Shown one piece after another: positions 23,466 through 31,776 of a stretch of 56,284 nt of DNA (positions are counted from its first letter, which is position 1; the number at the start of each line of letters is the position of its first letter). The DNA comes from Acidobacteriota bacterium (GTDB lineage: Bacteria > Actinomycetota > Acidimicrobiia > Acidimicrobiales > Ilumatobacteraceae). The position numbers and the translations under genes are program-made. The notes under the pieces were generated by a model. That model searched no databases. It was not told the DNA's origin and worked only from the letters and a program-made list of their open reading frames with translations. The stretch is taken from assembly GCA_018970175.1 (NCBI GenBank), contig JAGWWV010000009.1:1-56284 (forward strand), written 5' to 3'.

Positions 23466-24352
23466 GCATAGCCGGCAACGCCCAGCACGATGGCTGAGGC
23501 GAGCATCACGCCCCGGTCGGTCGTGGCGGCGAGCAACCCGTCGTCGAGGGTCGAACCCATGCCGACGGCCGCGGTGGTGACGAACAATTCGCGGAAGCCG
23601 AGTGCACCGGGGGTGAAGGCGATGATTCCTGCGATTGCCGCCGCCGGTGCAACGACGAGAAAGAACCAGAACGACTCGTCGACACCCAAGAGGCCGAACG
23701 CGAGTTGGAACCGCCACGCAGTGAGCAGGTACTTCACCACGTCGATGACGACGACCTGCAGCGACGTGCGGGGAGTGCGTTGGATCTCGTGCCAGCCTTC
23801 GTTGAAGGCAGCCGCCGCGCGAGCGGGCTTGCCGCGCAGCAGCGGCCAGTCGGGGAGAGGGAACCTGAGGAGGGCCAGACAGGCAACTCCGAGGGCGACG
23901 AACACCGCGAAGACGATCCAGGCGAAGTCCCCGCCACCCGCCGCGTACGCGGTGACGCCGACGATTCCGACGATCGACGACGATCCGAGACTGATGACGA
24001 GGTTTGCTCCGTAGTTGCTGCCGCTCTTGGCGTACGGGACGTCGTGGACCGCGTTCATGTAGCGGAACTTGTAGATGGTGCCCATCTGCCCGGGTAGGAG
24101 GTTGCCGAGAAGACCGGCCGTGAACACCATCCAGTTCTCGAAGAACCCGACACGCACGCCGGTTGCGCGGTACACGACCCAGAACTCCGACGAGTTGAGG
24201 AAGTGCCCGACGACGATGAGTGCCGCGATGAGTGCGAGGTCCCAGGATGGATCGTCCCAGAGGGGTCGTAGATCGTCGCGACGCTGCCAGACGAGAACAA
24301 CCAACACCGTGACGACGGCGATGGTGGCGACCCAGCGCAACGCCTTTTTCAT
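23411..24352 (-). CDS. LPG-synthase-type/flippase-like integral membrane protein
   Basis: A 313-residue polytopic protein of the lysylphosphatidylglycerol-synthase transmembrane (UPF0104) family, seen in lipid and polysaccharide flippase-like proteins. It shows about eight hydrophobic spans, an NLLPGQMGTIYKFRYM loop and FTPGALGFRELFVTTAA near the C-terminus, both hallmarks of the family. No soluble aminoacyltransferase domain is attached. I start it at the ATG at 24352 (MKKALRW), which overlaps the asparagine-synthase stop by 4 bp. Its 3' 55 bp lie antisense to the GT4-methyltransferase. It probably moves a lipid-linked intermediate, which is inference. Confidence 0.82.
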   Translation of the reverse strand: MKKALRWVATIAVVTVLVVLVWQRRDDLRPLWDDPSWDLALIAALIVVGHFLNSSEFWVVYRATGVRVGFFENWMVFTAGLLGNLLPGQMGTIYKFRYMNAVHDVPYAKSGSNYGANLVISLGSSSIVGIVGVTAYAAGGGDFAWIVFAVFVALGVACLALLRFPLPDWPLLRGKPARAAAAFNEGWHEIQRTPRTSLQVVVIDVVKYLLTAWRFQLAFGLLGVDESFWFFLVVAPAAAIAGIIAFTPGALGFRELFVTTAAVGMGSTLDDGLLAATTDRGVMLASAIVLGVAGYAYTVPRLRRANTTQPTPT

Positions 24353-26118
24353 TCGACCGGCCTGTTGAAAGACGCGTACGACGCGAGCAGGCCGACGACC
24401 TGCATCGTGTGGTGGCTGAGCGACACCTTGTTGCGATACCACGACTCGGCGGCCTTCGGGGCGAGCAGCCCTTCGACGTAGCGGCGGTTCCATGCAAAGG
24501 GAAGGTCGGTCAGTTGGTCGAGAATCTCGTCGCGCAGTTCGTTCATGTACCAACCATCGACGGGAGAGTCGCTCGGCGACTGCTTGGGCTGGTCGATGAT
24601 GATGTCGGGAAGCAGGCCGTACCGGCGCACGGTGTCGACGAGGATCTCCTTGCCCGCCGACGATGCGGACGAACCCGACGAGCGGAGGAACTCGAAGGGA
24701 ATGCCCGAGACGAAAGTGCGCAGGCGCGCGTGCATGAAGGGACTGGCCTGTGCGATGCCGGTTGCCGCCACCGCGCCATCGACCTTCACCTTGCTCTGGC
24801 CGTTCAGGCCGTTGCCGTTGAATGCGAGTTGGGTGCGGTTGAGATGTTCGAGGCCCGCCGCGAGGCGCGTGCGGATTGCAAGCACATCCTCGGCCTGTCT
24901 TGGCGTGGTGTCGGTTCGCAGTCGTGCCAGCGCCGCGGCGTCGAAGACCTGCGTGGGTAGGTGCGCGCCGACAGTGTCATCGAGCAGGCGGTTGCGCAGC
25001 GTTCCCCGCGCCATGCGCGCGACATGACCGAGGCGACGCTCGACCGGTCCGGCCGACAATGCGCCGATGGCCATGCGGGTGAGCGACGACGGCATGCGCT
25101 TCGTTGCCGCCGAGATGGCGGCGCGACGGCTGACGGTGGGATACCCGAGAAAGATCGCGTCGCATCCGTCGCCGGTGAAGATGTGGGTGTGGCCGTCGGC
25201 GGCAATGCGCCGCGCCGCGTGCAGCGTGTGGATTTGGTAGTGGGGTTGAGAGCCCGGTTGCGTGAAGGTGCCCGCGAATCCGCGCAGGTTCGACGCGATG
25301 ACGGACGAATCGAAGTCGACCCAGTGGTGACGGATCCCGAGATGCCGAACCAGGGTGTCGACGTTGCGCTGCACGTACGTGGGGTCCGCGAAACGGAACG
25401 TGTAGGTCTCGACCTCGTGGCCGAGTCCGACGAGGATTGCGGCAACGAGCGCGGAGTCGAAGCCGCCCAGCAGCACGGCGTGACGTCGGTGCGCGCCGGC
25501 TTGTTCGACCACCGTGTCGATGAGCGAAGCGTGCAGCGCAGAGACGATGTCGTCGCGGTTGGTTGCGGCGTTGGCCGGATACGTGACGGCGGAAACGGTC
25601 TCGATGTCGCCCGAGGCGGCCAGACGGGTGCCCACCTTCAACACGTCGACGCCCGTGTACAGCGAGTGCGGATCGGGGACGAAGCCGAAGCCGAGGAGAA
25701 AGTCCTCGTAACTGCGGTCGAGGCCGAGACCGGGAACGACGCCACGCAGCAAGTGGAGGGAGGTCGAGACCCACGTCCCGCCATTCGCCGTGTGGTGCAC
25801 GAAGAGGCGGTGGCTGCCGCGGCCCGCTGCTGCAACCAAACGGCCGTGTGTGTCGAAGCCGACCGCCACCACATCGTCGGGGTCGCCATCGAGGAGTTGA
25901 TCAACCGACGACGAACATCGAGATGCGGCCGAACCGTAGAACGCGACTGCGCCGTTCGCGTCGCCCCGGAGCGTCGCGACGTCACCGGCACCGATCACGG
26001 CGATGGTGGTGTTGCCGTTCGCCGACGTGACGTGTTCGACGCCGCGACCCGACAGGGCTGCGATCGCGGCCGCCGCAACGGAAGAGTCGGGACCGGAGTG
26101 GGCGATGAGGCCGTGCAT
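24349..26118 (-). CDS. Asparagine-synthase-like protein lacking the glutaminase cysteine
   Basis: A 589-residue protein with an N-terminal Ntn-like domain and a C-terminal Asn-synthase (PP-loop ATPase) domain. The start at 26118 reads M-H-G-L-I: the catalytic Cys2 of MCGI-type glutaminases is His. The PP-loop reads LLGGFDSALVAA (about 215) and FTGDGCDAIFLGY holds the synthetase Asp pair. Within a polysaccharide cluster, AsnB homologues can amidate sugar carboxylates using ammonia or another amine. The substrate here is unknown. A longer reading upstream would cover the GT2 gene and is rejected. Overlaps the downstream membrane protein by 4 bp. Confidence 0.85.
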   Translation of the reverse strand: MHGLIAHSGPDSSVAAAAIAALSGRGVEHVTSANGNTTIAVIGAGDVATLRGDANGAVAFYGSAASRCSSSVDQLLDGDPDDVVAVGFDTHGRLVAAAGRGSHRLFVHHTANGGTWVSTSLHLLRGVVPGLGLDRSYEDFLLGFGFVPDPHSLYTGVDVLKVGTRLAASGDIETVSAVTYPANAATNRDDIVSALHASLIDTVVEQAGAHRRHAVLLGGFDSALVAAILVGLGHEVETYTFRFADPTYVQRNVDTLVRHLGIRHHWVDFDSSVIASNLRGFAGTFTQPGSQPHYQIHTLHAARRIAADGHTHIFTGDGCDAIFLGYPTVSRRAAISAATKRMPSSLTRMAIGALSAGPVERRLGHVARMARGTLRNRLLDDTVGAHLPTQVFDAAALARLRTDTTPRQAEDVLAIRTRLAAGLEHLNRTQLAFNGNGLNGQSKVKVDGAVAATGIAQASPFMHARLRTFVSGIPFEFLRSSGSSASSAGKEILVDTVRRYGLLPDIIIDQPKQSPSDSPVDGWYMNELRDEILDQLTDLPFAWNRRYVEGLLAPKAAESWYRNKVSLSHHTMQVVGLLASYASFNRPVE

Positions 26119-26129
26119 CGTCGCCGCCG

Positions 26130-27032
26130 TCAGACGGGGTCGACGTCGAGACGACGGCGCGTGGCGCGTACGACGAGGTCGGCGAGGAGGCCGAGCGTCG
26201 TCACCTGCAGCGCGGCGAAGAAGATGAGGAGCGTGTTGGTGGACAAGCGGAAATCGCGGCTCGACCAATCGAACCCGAGCTTTGCGACGGCCACGACGAA
26301 CAGCAGTCCACCGAGGGGAAGGAACACCTTCAGCGGGTTGTACGACAGGGTCATGCGGATGACCTGCAGGAGATACCGCTTGGTGTCGCGCCACCAGTGG
26401 AACTTCGAGCGCCCGGCCCGCGGGAAGTAGTCGATGGGTACGTAGCCGACGCTGTAGCCGTTGGCGAGGAACGACATGGTGAGTGTCGTGACGCACGAAA
26501 ATCCGTTGGGCAGGTGGTGCGTGTACTGCACCGCGACGTCGCGGCGGAACGCACGCAGGCCGGAGTTCAGGTCCTTGATGTCGGTCTCGGTGAGGTAGCT
26601 CGCGAGTTTGCGGATGAACCACTTCGCCGGTTTACGGAAGAGCTTGAGTGTTCCCTCTTCGGTACGACGTGCACCGACGACGTGGTCGTAGCCCTCCATC
26701 TGGTCGACGAGCCAGGGAATCTCGTCGTTCGGATACGTCATGTCGACGTCGGTCCATACGACCACGCGCCCGACCGCGGCGTTGGTTCCGGTGCGACGTG
26801 CCGCTCCGGAACCACGGTTCGACGGGTGGCGAATGAGGCGGATGTCGGTGATCGATTCGAGATCGCGCTCCGACCCGTCGTTCGACCCGTCGTCGATGAC
26901 GATGATCTCGTAGGAGTATTTCGAAGCGTCGAGAGCCTTCTTGATCCGGTCGATCTCTTCGCGCAGGTGGCCCCGTTCGTTGTAGATCGGGAGGACCACG
27001 CTGACGTCGCAGAGGTTCTCGGAGGGGCTCAT
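26130..27032 (-). CDS. Family 2 glycosyltransferase (dolichol-phosphate-mannose-synthase-like)
   Basis: A 300-residue GT-A enzyme that would transfer a sugar to a polyprenyl phosphate at the inner membrane face. Visible features are VVLPIYNERGHLREEI at the N-terminus, VIDDGSNDGSE, the DVDMTYP metal site (DxD), and QYTHHLPNGFSCVTTL, with two C-terminal membrane helices (about 230-250 and 262-288). It lies 1 bp behind the GT-C-like gene and 11 bp ahead of the asparagine-synthase-like gene. It could make the lipid-linked sugar used by the GT-C neighbour. Confidence 0.92.
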   Translation of the reverse strand: MSPSENLCDVSVVLPIYNERGHLREEIDRIKKALDASKYSYEIIVIDDGSNDGSERDLESITDIRLIRHPSNRGSGAARRTGTNAAVGRVVVWTDVDMTYPNDEIPWLVDQMEGYDHVVGARRTEEGTLKLFRKPAKWFIRKLASYLTETDIKDLNSGLRAFRRDVAVQYTHHLPNGFSCVTTLTMSFLANGYSVGYVPIDYFPRAGRSKFHWWRDTKRYLLQVIRMTLSYNPLKVFLPLGGLLFVVAVAKLGFDWSSRDFRLSTNTLLIFFAALQVTTLGLLADLVVRATRRRLDVDPV

Positions 27033-27033
27033 G

Positions 27034-28758
27034 TCAACACGAATCTACTCCCGAGCGCATCCAGAGAACGATGTTTCCGGTTTCCTGCTTGCCGCGCGAA
27101 GCAGCATCACTCTCGGTCGCGACGATGGTCCAGCCGGTGTCTTCGGGTGGGCGCCCGGCTGCACCGATGACGCAACGCATGGGTGCTCGATCGATCCAGT
27201 GCACGTCGGCTCGTTCGACCTGTACCGGATGCAGCAGGTATCGATAGTCGTAGTAGGTCTGGCCGCCGAGTCCGCCCGAATCGAACGTGATGGTCGTGTC
27301 GCGGCGTTCGCCCACCACCCGTTCGCGAATCGAATCGTCGAGCGTGACGTGATCGAAGTAGTCGCGGTACGGAACAACGGTGCGAACGGCGATGTGGGTG
27401 GTGAACGCGAGGGACAGGACTGCGAGAAGCACCAAGAAGAGCCCGGAATTTCTGCGGGCGACGACCAACAGCACGAGCGACACGACGACGAAGGCGACGG
27501 TGAGCGACAGGTAGCCCGCGGGTTTCGTCAACTTCAACGCCCAGTCGAGCGCGATTGCGTTCGGCACCGCGAAGAACTTTTTCTCCGTGGTCATCGCGCG
27601 CAACTCGTCGCGGCCGGCGGCTGCCGCAAGGATCACCGCACAGGCGATCGTTGCCGCGATGCCGGCCGACCACCAGCGGCGTGCAAAACCCGAACCCGAG
27701 ACGACGGCTGCCAGACCGACCATCACGAAGACGGGCGAGACGGCTTCGAGATAGCGGCCGTACACCAGATGGTCGGGTCGTATGACGCGCAACAACTGCA
27801 GCGCCGAGGCGAGCGCGACGCTGCCGGCCGTTGCGAAGAGAAAGGCCGGCGCCAACCAGTCGAGATTGCGGATCCGTCGCAGGCCGATGCCGATTGACCG
27901 CACGTTCATGGCCAGGCCGACTGCGGCAAGTCCGAAGGAAGTGGAAAGCACGTACCACAACTGTCCGGTGGCGGATCGACCGAGGCTCGGCAGGTTCGAT
28001 CCGGTCAGCAGCTTGTCGACCATGCGGCCTTCCTTGCCGCCGGCCGCCGGATACAACTCGCGCCGCAGCGAGACGTTGATGCGGGTGAACACGACGTACG
28101 ACGCGACGGCCGCGGCGATGCCACCGAAGGTGAGCAGAATGTGACGCTTTGGTGCGGAACTCGCGCTCACGATGAGAAACACGACGGCAACCGCGGGTAC
28201 GAGAGTGAAGCGACCGTGTGCGATCACCATGAACGACGACACGACAGCGAGTGTCAGCGACGTCGACCAGCGCGGCCGGCGGGCGTGTTCGTACGCAAGC
28301 AAGGCGACGGCGACGAAGAGGAATCTGTTCAACGTTTCCGACCACGCGAACAGCGAGTTCGCCGCAACGGCAGGTGCGAGCGAGACGACGATCGCCAGGG
28401 TTCGCGCAGTGCGTCGCGCGACTGCCAAGTGGCGGAAGGCGAGGCGCGACAATGCGGCGGCGGTTGCCACCACGAGGCCGATGTTCACCAACAACGACAA
28501 CCTGTACTGGGCATTCATGTTGCGGCCCACCACCGCGGCCGCGGCGGTGACGAACCCGAACCCTGCGGTGTAGAAGGACCGGAATCCCTCGCCAAAGAGC
28601 GCCTCGGTGTGTCCGGTGAGCACCCAGCCGTTCAACAAAAAGCCGAGTTCGTCGGGGCGTACCGAGGCCCCGCGTGAGGCGAAGGTGGCCCACACCAAGA
28701 CGACGAGGCACGCCCCGCCGAGTGCGGCGACAACCCGATGGACGGTTCGTTGAGACAT
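27034..28758 (-). CDS. Polytopic membrane protein, probable GT-C-type glycosyltransferase
   Basis: A 574-residue protein with an N-terminal helix, then RPDELGFLLNGW in the first outer loop. GT-C enzymes that use polyprenyl-phosphate sugars carry their catalytic acidic pair (here D-E) at this position. About eleven more hydrophobic spans follow up to about residue 450, then a soluble C-terminal domain of about 120 residues (VVPYRDYFDHVTLDD). I cannot place it in a named family. The adjacent polyprenyl-sugar synthase supports the GT-C reading. It lies 15 bp downstream of the MBL hydrolase. Confidence 0.7.
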   Translation of the reverse strand: MSQRTVHRVVAALGGACLVVLVWATFASRGASVRPDELGFLLNGWVLTGHTEALFGEGFRSFYTAGFGFVTAAAAVVGRNMNAQYRLSLLVNIGLVVATAAALSRLAFRHLAVARRTARTLAIVVSLAPAVAANSLFAWSETLNRFLFVAVALLAYEHARRPRWSTSLTLAVVSSFMVIAHGRFTLVPAVAVVFLIVSASSAPKRHILLTFGGIAAAVASYVVFTRINVSLRRELYPAAGGKEGRMVDKLLTGSNLPSLGRSATGQLWYVLSTSFGLAAVGLAMNVRSIGIGLRRIRNLDWLAPAFLFATAGSVALASALQLLRVIRPDHLVYGRYLEAVSPVFVMVGLAAVVSGSGFARRWWSAGIAATIACAVILAAAAGRDELRAMTTEKKFFAVPNAIALDWALKLTKPAGYLSLTVAFVVVSLVLLVVARRNSGLFLVLLAVLSLAFTTHIAVRTVVPYRDYFDHVTLDDSIRERVVGERRDTTITFDSGGLGGQTYYDYRYLLHPVQVERADVHWIDRAPMRCVIGAAGRPPEDTGWTIVATESDAASRGKQETGNIVLWMRSGVDSC

Positions 28759-28773
28759 GGGGCGTGCGTGCGG

Positions 28774-29394
28774 CTACCAGCCGCGTTCGACCCACTCCGC
28801 GAGATGCGGACGTTCCGTGCCGATGGTGGTGTCGAGTCCGTGACCGGGCAGCACGATCGTCTCGGCGGGAAACGTGAAGAGCTTGTTGTCGATCGAATCG
28901 ATGATGGTGGAGAAGTCGCCGCCCTCGAAGGTGGCATTGCCCGGCCCGCCGGGGAAGAGGGTGTCGCCGGTGAAGAGGAGCGGCGTGTGTTCGACCCTGA
29001 AGGAAATGGAACCCTCGGTGTGGCCGGGGTTGTGGATGGTGGTGATGCGCAGTCGACCGACCTCGATGACTTCCTTGTCGTCGATGAAGACGTCGTATCC
29101 GACGTCTTTCAGACGCGGCGCGTCGAGAGCGGACACACCAACCTCGTAACCGGCTTCGCGCATTGCGGGGACCGCCTGGATGTGGTCCCAGTGACCGTGT
29201 GTTTCGAGAACCCGACGGACACCGAGTGATCGGCACATCTCGAGCAATTGCTCGTGTTCGTTCGCGGCATCGATGAGAACGGCGTCACCGGTTGCGCGAC
29301 ATCGCACGACGAACACGTTGTTGTCGAAGGGGCCGACGACGATCTTGTGCACCTCCACGTCGGAGTTCGACCAGTGGAGCACGGGCGCATTCAC
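28774..29394 (-). CDS. MBL-fold metallo-hydrolase (glyoxalase II-like)
   Basis: A 206-residue metallo-beta-lactamase-fold hydrolase. Metal motifs are ETHGHWDHIQAV (HxHxDH type, with the middle position W), NPGHTEGSISF and LFTGDTLFPGGPGNATF, the pattern of hydroxyacylglutathione-hydrolase-like proteins that cleave thioesters. It has no glutathione-binding C-terminal domain. Start is GTG at 29394 (MNAPVLHWSNSDVEV), with a GAGAAT box 6 nt upstream that could make it leaderless. It is the first gene of a run leading into the GT-C, GT2, Asn-synthase and flippase genes. Confidence 0.9.
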   Translation of the reverse strand: MNAPVLHWSNSDVEVHKIVVGPFDNNVFVVRCRATGDAVLIDAANEHEQLLEMCRSLGVRRVLETHGHWDHIQAVPAMREAGYEVGVSALDAPRLKDVGYDVFIDDKEVIEVGRLRITTIHNPGHTEGSISFRVEHTPLLFTGDTLFPGGPGNATFEGGDFSTIIDSIDNKLFTFPAETIVLPGHGLDTTIGTERPHLAEWVERGW

Positions 29395-29416
29395 GGCGTC
29401 ATTCTCGCACGGTGCA

Positions 29417-29836
29417 TCACGCCGAGATGATGTTCACGTTGCGGCCATCGGCCTGCAACCCGAGGGCAACCGTGATTTGCCCCGGGTCGAAGGTGACGAG
29501 CGATACCGGCCCGGGAAGGCGCTGCACGGCAGCGAGGTGCAGCGCCGACCCGAGCGTCACGGGCTGGGCCCGCGAAATGAGGGACGCCTCGTCGATGCAC
29601 CGTTGGTCGACGGGCACGACGTGGATGTAGTCCCACGTACGTCGCAACGAGTCCTCCAACTCGTCGCGAAGAATCGGTTCTTCGGTCATGCGGTCGATGC
29701 CCGCCAGGCACTCGGCGAGAGCCATCGCCGAGGCACACCACAGGGGATCGTTCGACATCGCATCGACGACTACCTGGCGTTGAGCGCACGAGACATGGAG
29801 AGCAAGAAGCGCCGTGGTGTCGAGCACGATCGTCAT
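29417..29836 (-). CDS. vapC: VapC-like PIN-domain toxin
   Basis: A 139-residue PIN-domain protein, the toxin of a type II module; VapC toxins are RNases. D6 (VLDTTALL), E42 (ALAECLAG) and D117 (VTFDPGQ) are present. The third canonical acid, usually Asp in a DALHLA motif, is S97 here (LGSALHLAA). This may weaken metal binding. The antitoxin is immediately upstream with an ATGA overlap, and an operator is seen at 30147-30170. Confidence 0.85.
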   Translation of the reverse strand: MTIVLDTTALLALHVSCAQRQVVVDAMSNDPLWCASAMALAECLAGIDRMTEEPILRDELEDSLRRTWDYIHVVPVDQRCIDEASLISRAQPVTLGSALHLAAVQRLPGPVSLVTFDPGQITVALGLQADGRNVNIISA

Positions 29837-30117
29837 CGCAGGTCCCGCACGATCTGGTCGAAGCGCATGCCCGAGTGAATGTCGATTGGTGCCGGAGTGA
29901 CCGTGTCGCGGTCACGCGGAGCGCGGCGCGGCGGCACGACGAGGCCGCGGGCGACCAGTTCGTCCATCGTGGTCCCGGCTGGTGCGTCGACGGGCCCCAA
30001 CTGGGCGACGGGTCGACCCGATTCGGTGACGATGACGCGTTCTCCCGCGGCGGCGCGGCGCAGTGCGGTGGCGAGGTTTGCCCGCAGCTCGCGGGTTCCG
30101 ACCTTCGTCTGTGCCAC
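29833..30117 (-). CDS. vapB: VapB-like antitoxin (Phd/YefM family)
   Basis: A 94-residue antitoxin with the Phd/YefM signature VGTRELRANLATALRRAAAGERVIVTESGRPVAQLGP at the N-terminus, which binds DNA. A C-terminal tail (MRFDQIVRDLR) would cap the toxin. I use the GTG at 30117 (VAQTKVGTREL) rather than the ATG at 30189. The longer form would include the perfect dyad at 30147-30170 and adds residues with no family resemblance. The stop overlaps the vapC ATG. Confidence 0.82.
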   Translation of the reverse strand: MAQTKVGTRELRANLATALRRAAAGERVIVTESGRPVAQLGPVDAPAGTTMDELVARGLVVPPRRAPRDRDTVTPAPIDIHSGMRFDQIVRDLR

Positions 30118-30146
30118 GGGCTGGAGGCTAGCGGTTTCGGGGTCAC

Positions 30147-30170
30147 AGTGTGTACACATCTGTACACACT
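30147..30170. promoter_or_regulatory. Perfect 10-bp-arm operator between vapB and an acyl-CoA dehydrogenase
   Basis: The dyad is AGTGTGTACA-CATC-TGTACACACT, with arms 30147-30156 and 30161-30170. It lies 30 bp before the vapB GTG and 42 bp before the divergent acyl-CoA dehydrogenase ATG. Autoregulation by VapB or VapBC is the simplest reading, as in other modules. A regulator of the dehydrogenase is also possible. Confidence 0.7.
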
Positions 30171-30211
30171 TGGCCTTGCCCTGTCCCATCGAGGAGGTGC
30201 AGGATCAGTCC

Positions 30212-31327
30212 ATGAACTTTGCATTCAGTGAGGAGCAAGAAGAGCTCCGCAAGACAGTCCGGGCCTTCCTCGAGGCCAAGTCGTCCGAAGAGGCCGTGCG
30301 CCATCAGATGGAGACCGACCAGGGTTACGACCCGGCGATCTGGAGCCAGATGGGTGAGCAGATGGGTCTGCAGGGACTCCACATCCCCGAAGAATTCGGC
30401 GGCTCGGGCTACTCGTACGTCGAACTCGGCGTCGTGCTGGAAGAGATGGGTCGCGCACTTCTGTGCGCGCCGTACTTCGCCACCGTCGTGTTGGCGGCAA
30501 ACACGTTGCTGCACAGCGGCGACGACGCCGCAAAGAAGGCGTACCTCCCCGGCATCGCCGCGGGCACCACGATCGCCACGCTCGCAACCGCCGAGCCGTC
30601 GGGCAAGTGGGACGAGGCAGGCATCCAGATGTCGGCTTCGGGTTCGGGTTCCGATTGGAAGCTGTCGGGCACCAAGTCGTTCGTCATCGACGGCCACGTC
30701 GCATCGCTGATCATCGTCGCCGCCCGCACGGGCAAGGGTGTCAGCTTGTTCGCAGTCGAGGGCAACGCTGCCGGCCTCACCCGCACGCAGCTGTCGACGA
30801 TGGACCAGACGCGCAAGCAGGCCAAGCTCGACTTCAACAACACGCCGGCCAAGCTGATCGGTGAAGAAGGCAAGGGCTGGAACGTGTTGTCGAAGGTGAT
30901 GGACCTCGTCGCCATCGGTCTTGCCGCCGAGCAGGTCGGCGGAGCCCAGAAGGTTCTCGAAATGGCCGTCGAATACGCGAAAGTTCGCGTGCAGTTCGGT
31001 CGTCCCATCGGTTCGTTCCAGGCGATCAAGCACAAGTGCGCCGACATGCTGCTCGAGGTCGAGTCGGCAAAGTCCGCGGCGTACTACGGCATGTGGTGTG
31101 CGGCAGAAATGAACGACGAACTTCCGTCGGTCGCCTCGCTCGCCAAGGCCTACTGCTCCGAAGCGTACTTCCACGCCACCGCCGAGAACATCCAGATCCA
31201 CGGCGGCATCGGCTTCACCTGGGAACACCCGGCGCACCTCTACTTCAAGCGCGCGAAGTCGAGCGAGCTGATGTTCGGTGACCCGACGTACCACCGCGAG
31301 ATGCTGGCCCAGCGGATCGGCATTTGA
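30212..31327 (+). CDS. Acyl-CoA dehydrogenase family protein
   Basis: A 371-residue FAD flavoprotein. Family markers are FSEEQEELRKTVRAFLEAKS at the start, IPEEFGGSGYSYVELGVVLEE, and the C-terminal IQIHGGIGFTWEHPAHLYFKRAKS. The last stretch is seen in the actinobacterial FadE subclass that works on steroid or branched acyl-CoAs, sometimes as a heteromer. The ATG at 30212 has GAGGAGGT at 30191-30198. A longer frame upstream overlaps vapB and is rejected. The stop overlaps a TTG start of the next gene. Substrate not determined. Confidence 0.9.
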   Translation: MNFAFSEEQEELRKTVRAFLEAKSSEEAVRHQMETDQGYDPAIWSQMGEQMGLQGLHIPEEFGGSGYSYVELGVVLEEMGRALLCAPYFATVVLAANTLLHSGDDAAKKAYLPGIAAGTTIATLATAEPSGKWDEAGIQMSASGSGSDWKLSGTKSFVIDGHVASLIIVAARTGKGVSLFAVEGNAAGLTRTQLSTMDQTRKQAKLDFNNTPAKLIGEEGKGWNVLSKVMDLVAIGLAAEQVGGAQKVLEMAVEYAKVRVQFGRPIGSFQAIKHKCADMLLEVESAKSAAYYGMWCAAEMNDELPSVASLAKAYCSEAYFHATAENIQIHGGIGFTWEHPAHLYFKRAKSSELMFGDPTYHREMLAQRIGI

Positions 31328-31776
31328 TCACCGGCGTCTACATCGCCGCGGCGGCGGTGTGCGTTTTCGTCATCGCCGCAGTTGTCATTGGTCGCGAGGC
31401 GCGACGGCTCGATGCCGTTGCGCCTCGTGCCGTTTACGACCCCGACCAAGCGGTTGAATTCGTCGCCGAGATGCTGCCCGAGGTCACCCAGGCCCGACTC
31501 ACGCTCGACGAACTCGGCGCGATGTTGACGTTGCACATGCGCTGGCTGCATGCGAAGGGCCTGCAGCCCGACCGTCCCGTCGACAAACGACAGGACATTG
31601 ACGAACTGCTTCTCATCTCCGAAGACCAGCTCTCCGCGTTCCTCTTGTCGGAAGCGGAAAAGTCGGGTGTCGAGCTACTCGACGACGTCGATGTGGTGCA
31701 CGTCGTGCGGGCACATCTGGCTTACTTCGATGCCATCGGTGCGGTGGGACCGACTGCTTCATCGACCGACCTCTGA
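31324..31776 (+). CDS. Hypothetical protein with one N-terminal membrane segment
   Basis: A 150-residue protein starting with TTG that overlaps the stop of the acyl-CoA dehydrogenase. Residues about 5-23 (VYIAAAAVCVFVIAAVVIG) form a membrane anchor, followed by an acidic soluble domain (residues 25-150) rich in helices: AVEFVAEMLPEVTQARLTLDELGAML, then DIDELLLISEDQLSAFLLSEAE. No named family recognised. The last 55 bp lie antisense to a GT2 gene. Confidence 0.65.
   Translation: MITGVYIAAAAVCVFVIAAVVIGREARRLDAVAPRAVYDPDQAVEFVAEMLPEVTQARLTLDELGAMLTLHMRWLHAKGLQPDRPVDKRQDIDELLLISEDQLSAFLLSEAEKSGVELLDDVDVVHVVRAHLAYFDAIGAVGPTASSTDL

Noticed and set aside
26119-26622. N-terminal extension of the asparagine-synthase-like frame
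   Set aside because: It overlaps the GT2 gene, is Arg/His-rich, and the conserved start (M-H-G-L-I) lies at 26118.
30118-30189. Longer VapB starting at 30189
   Set aside because: It would place the perfect dyad 30147-30170 inside the gene and adds residues unlike the antitoxin family.
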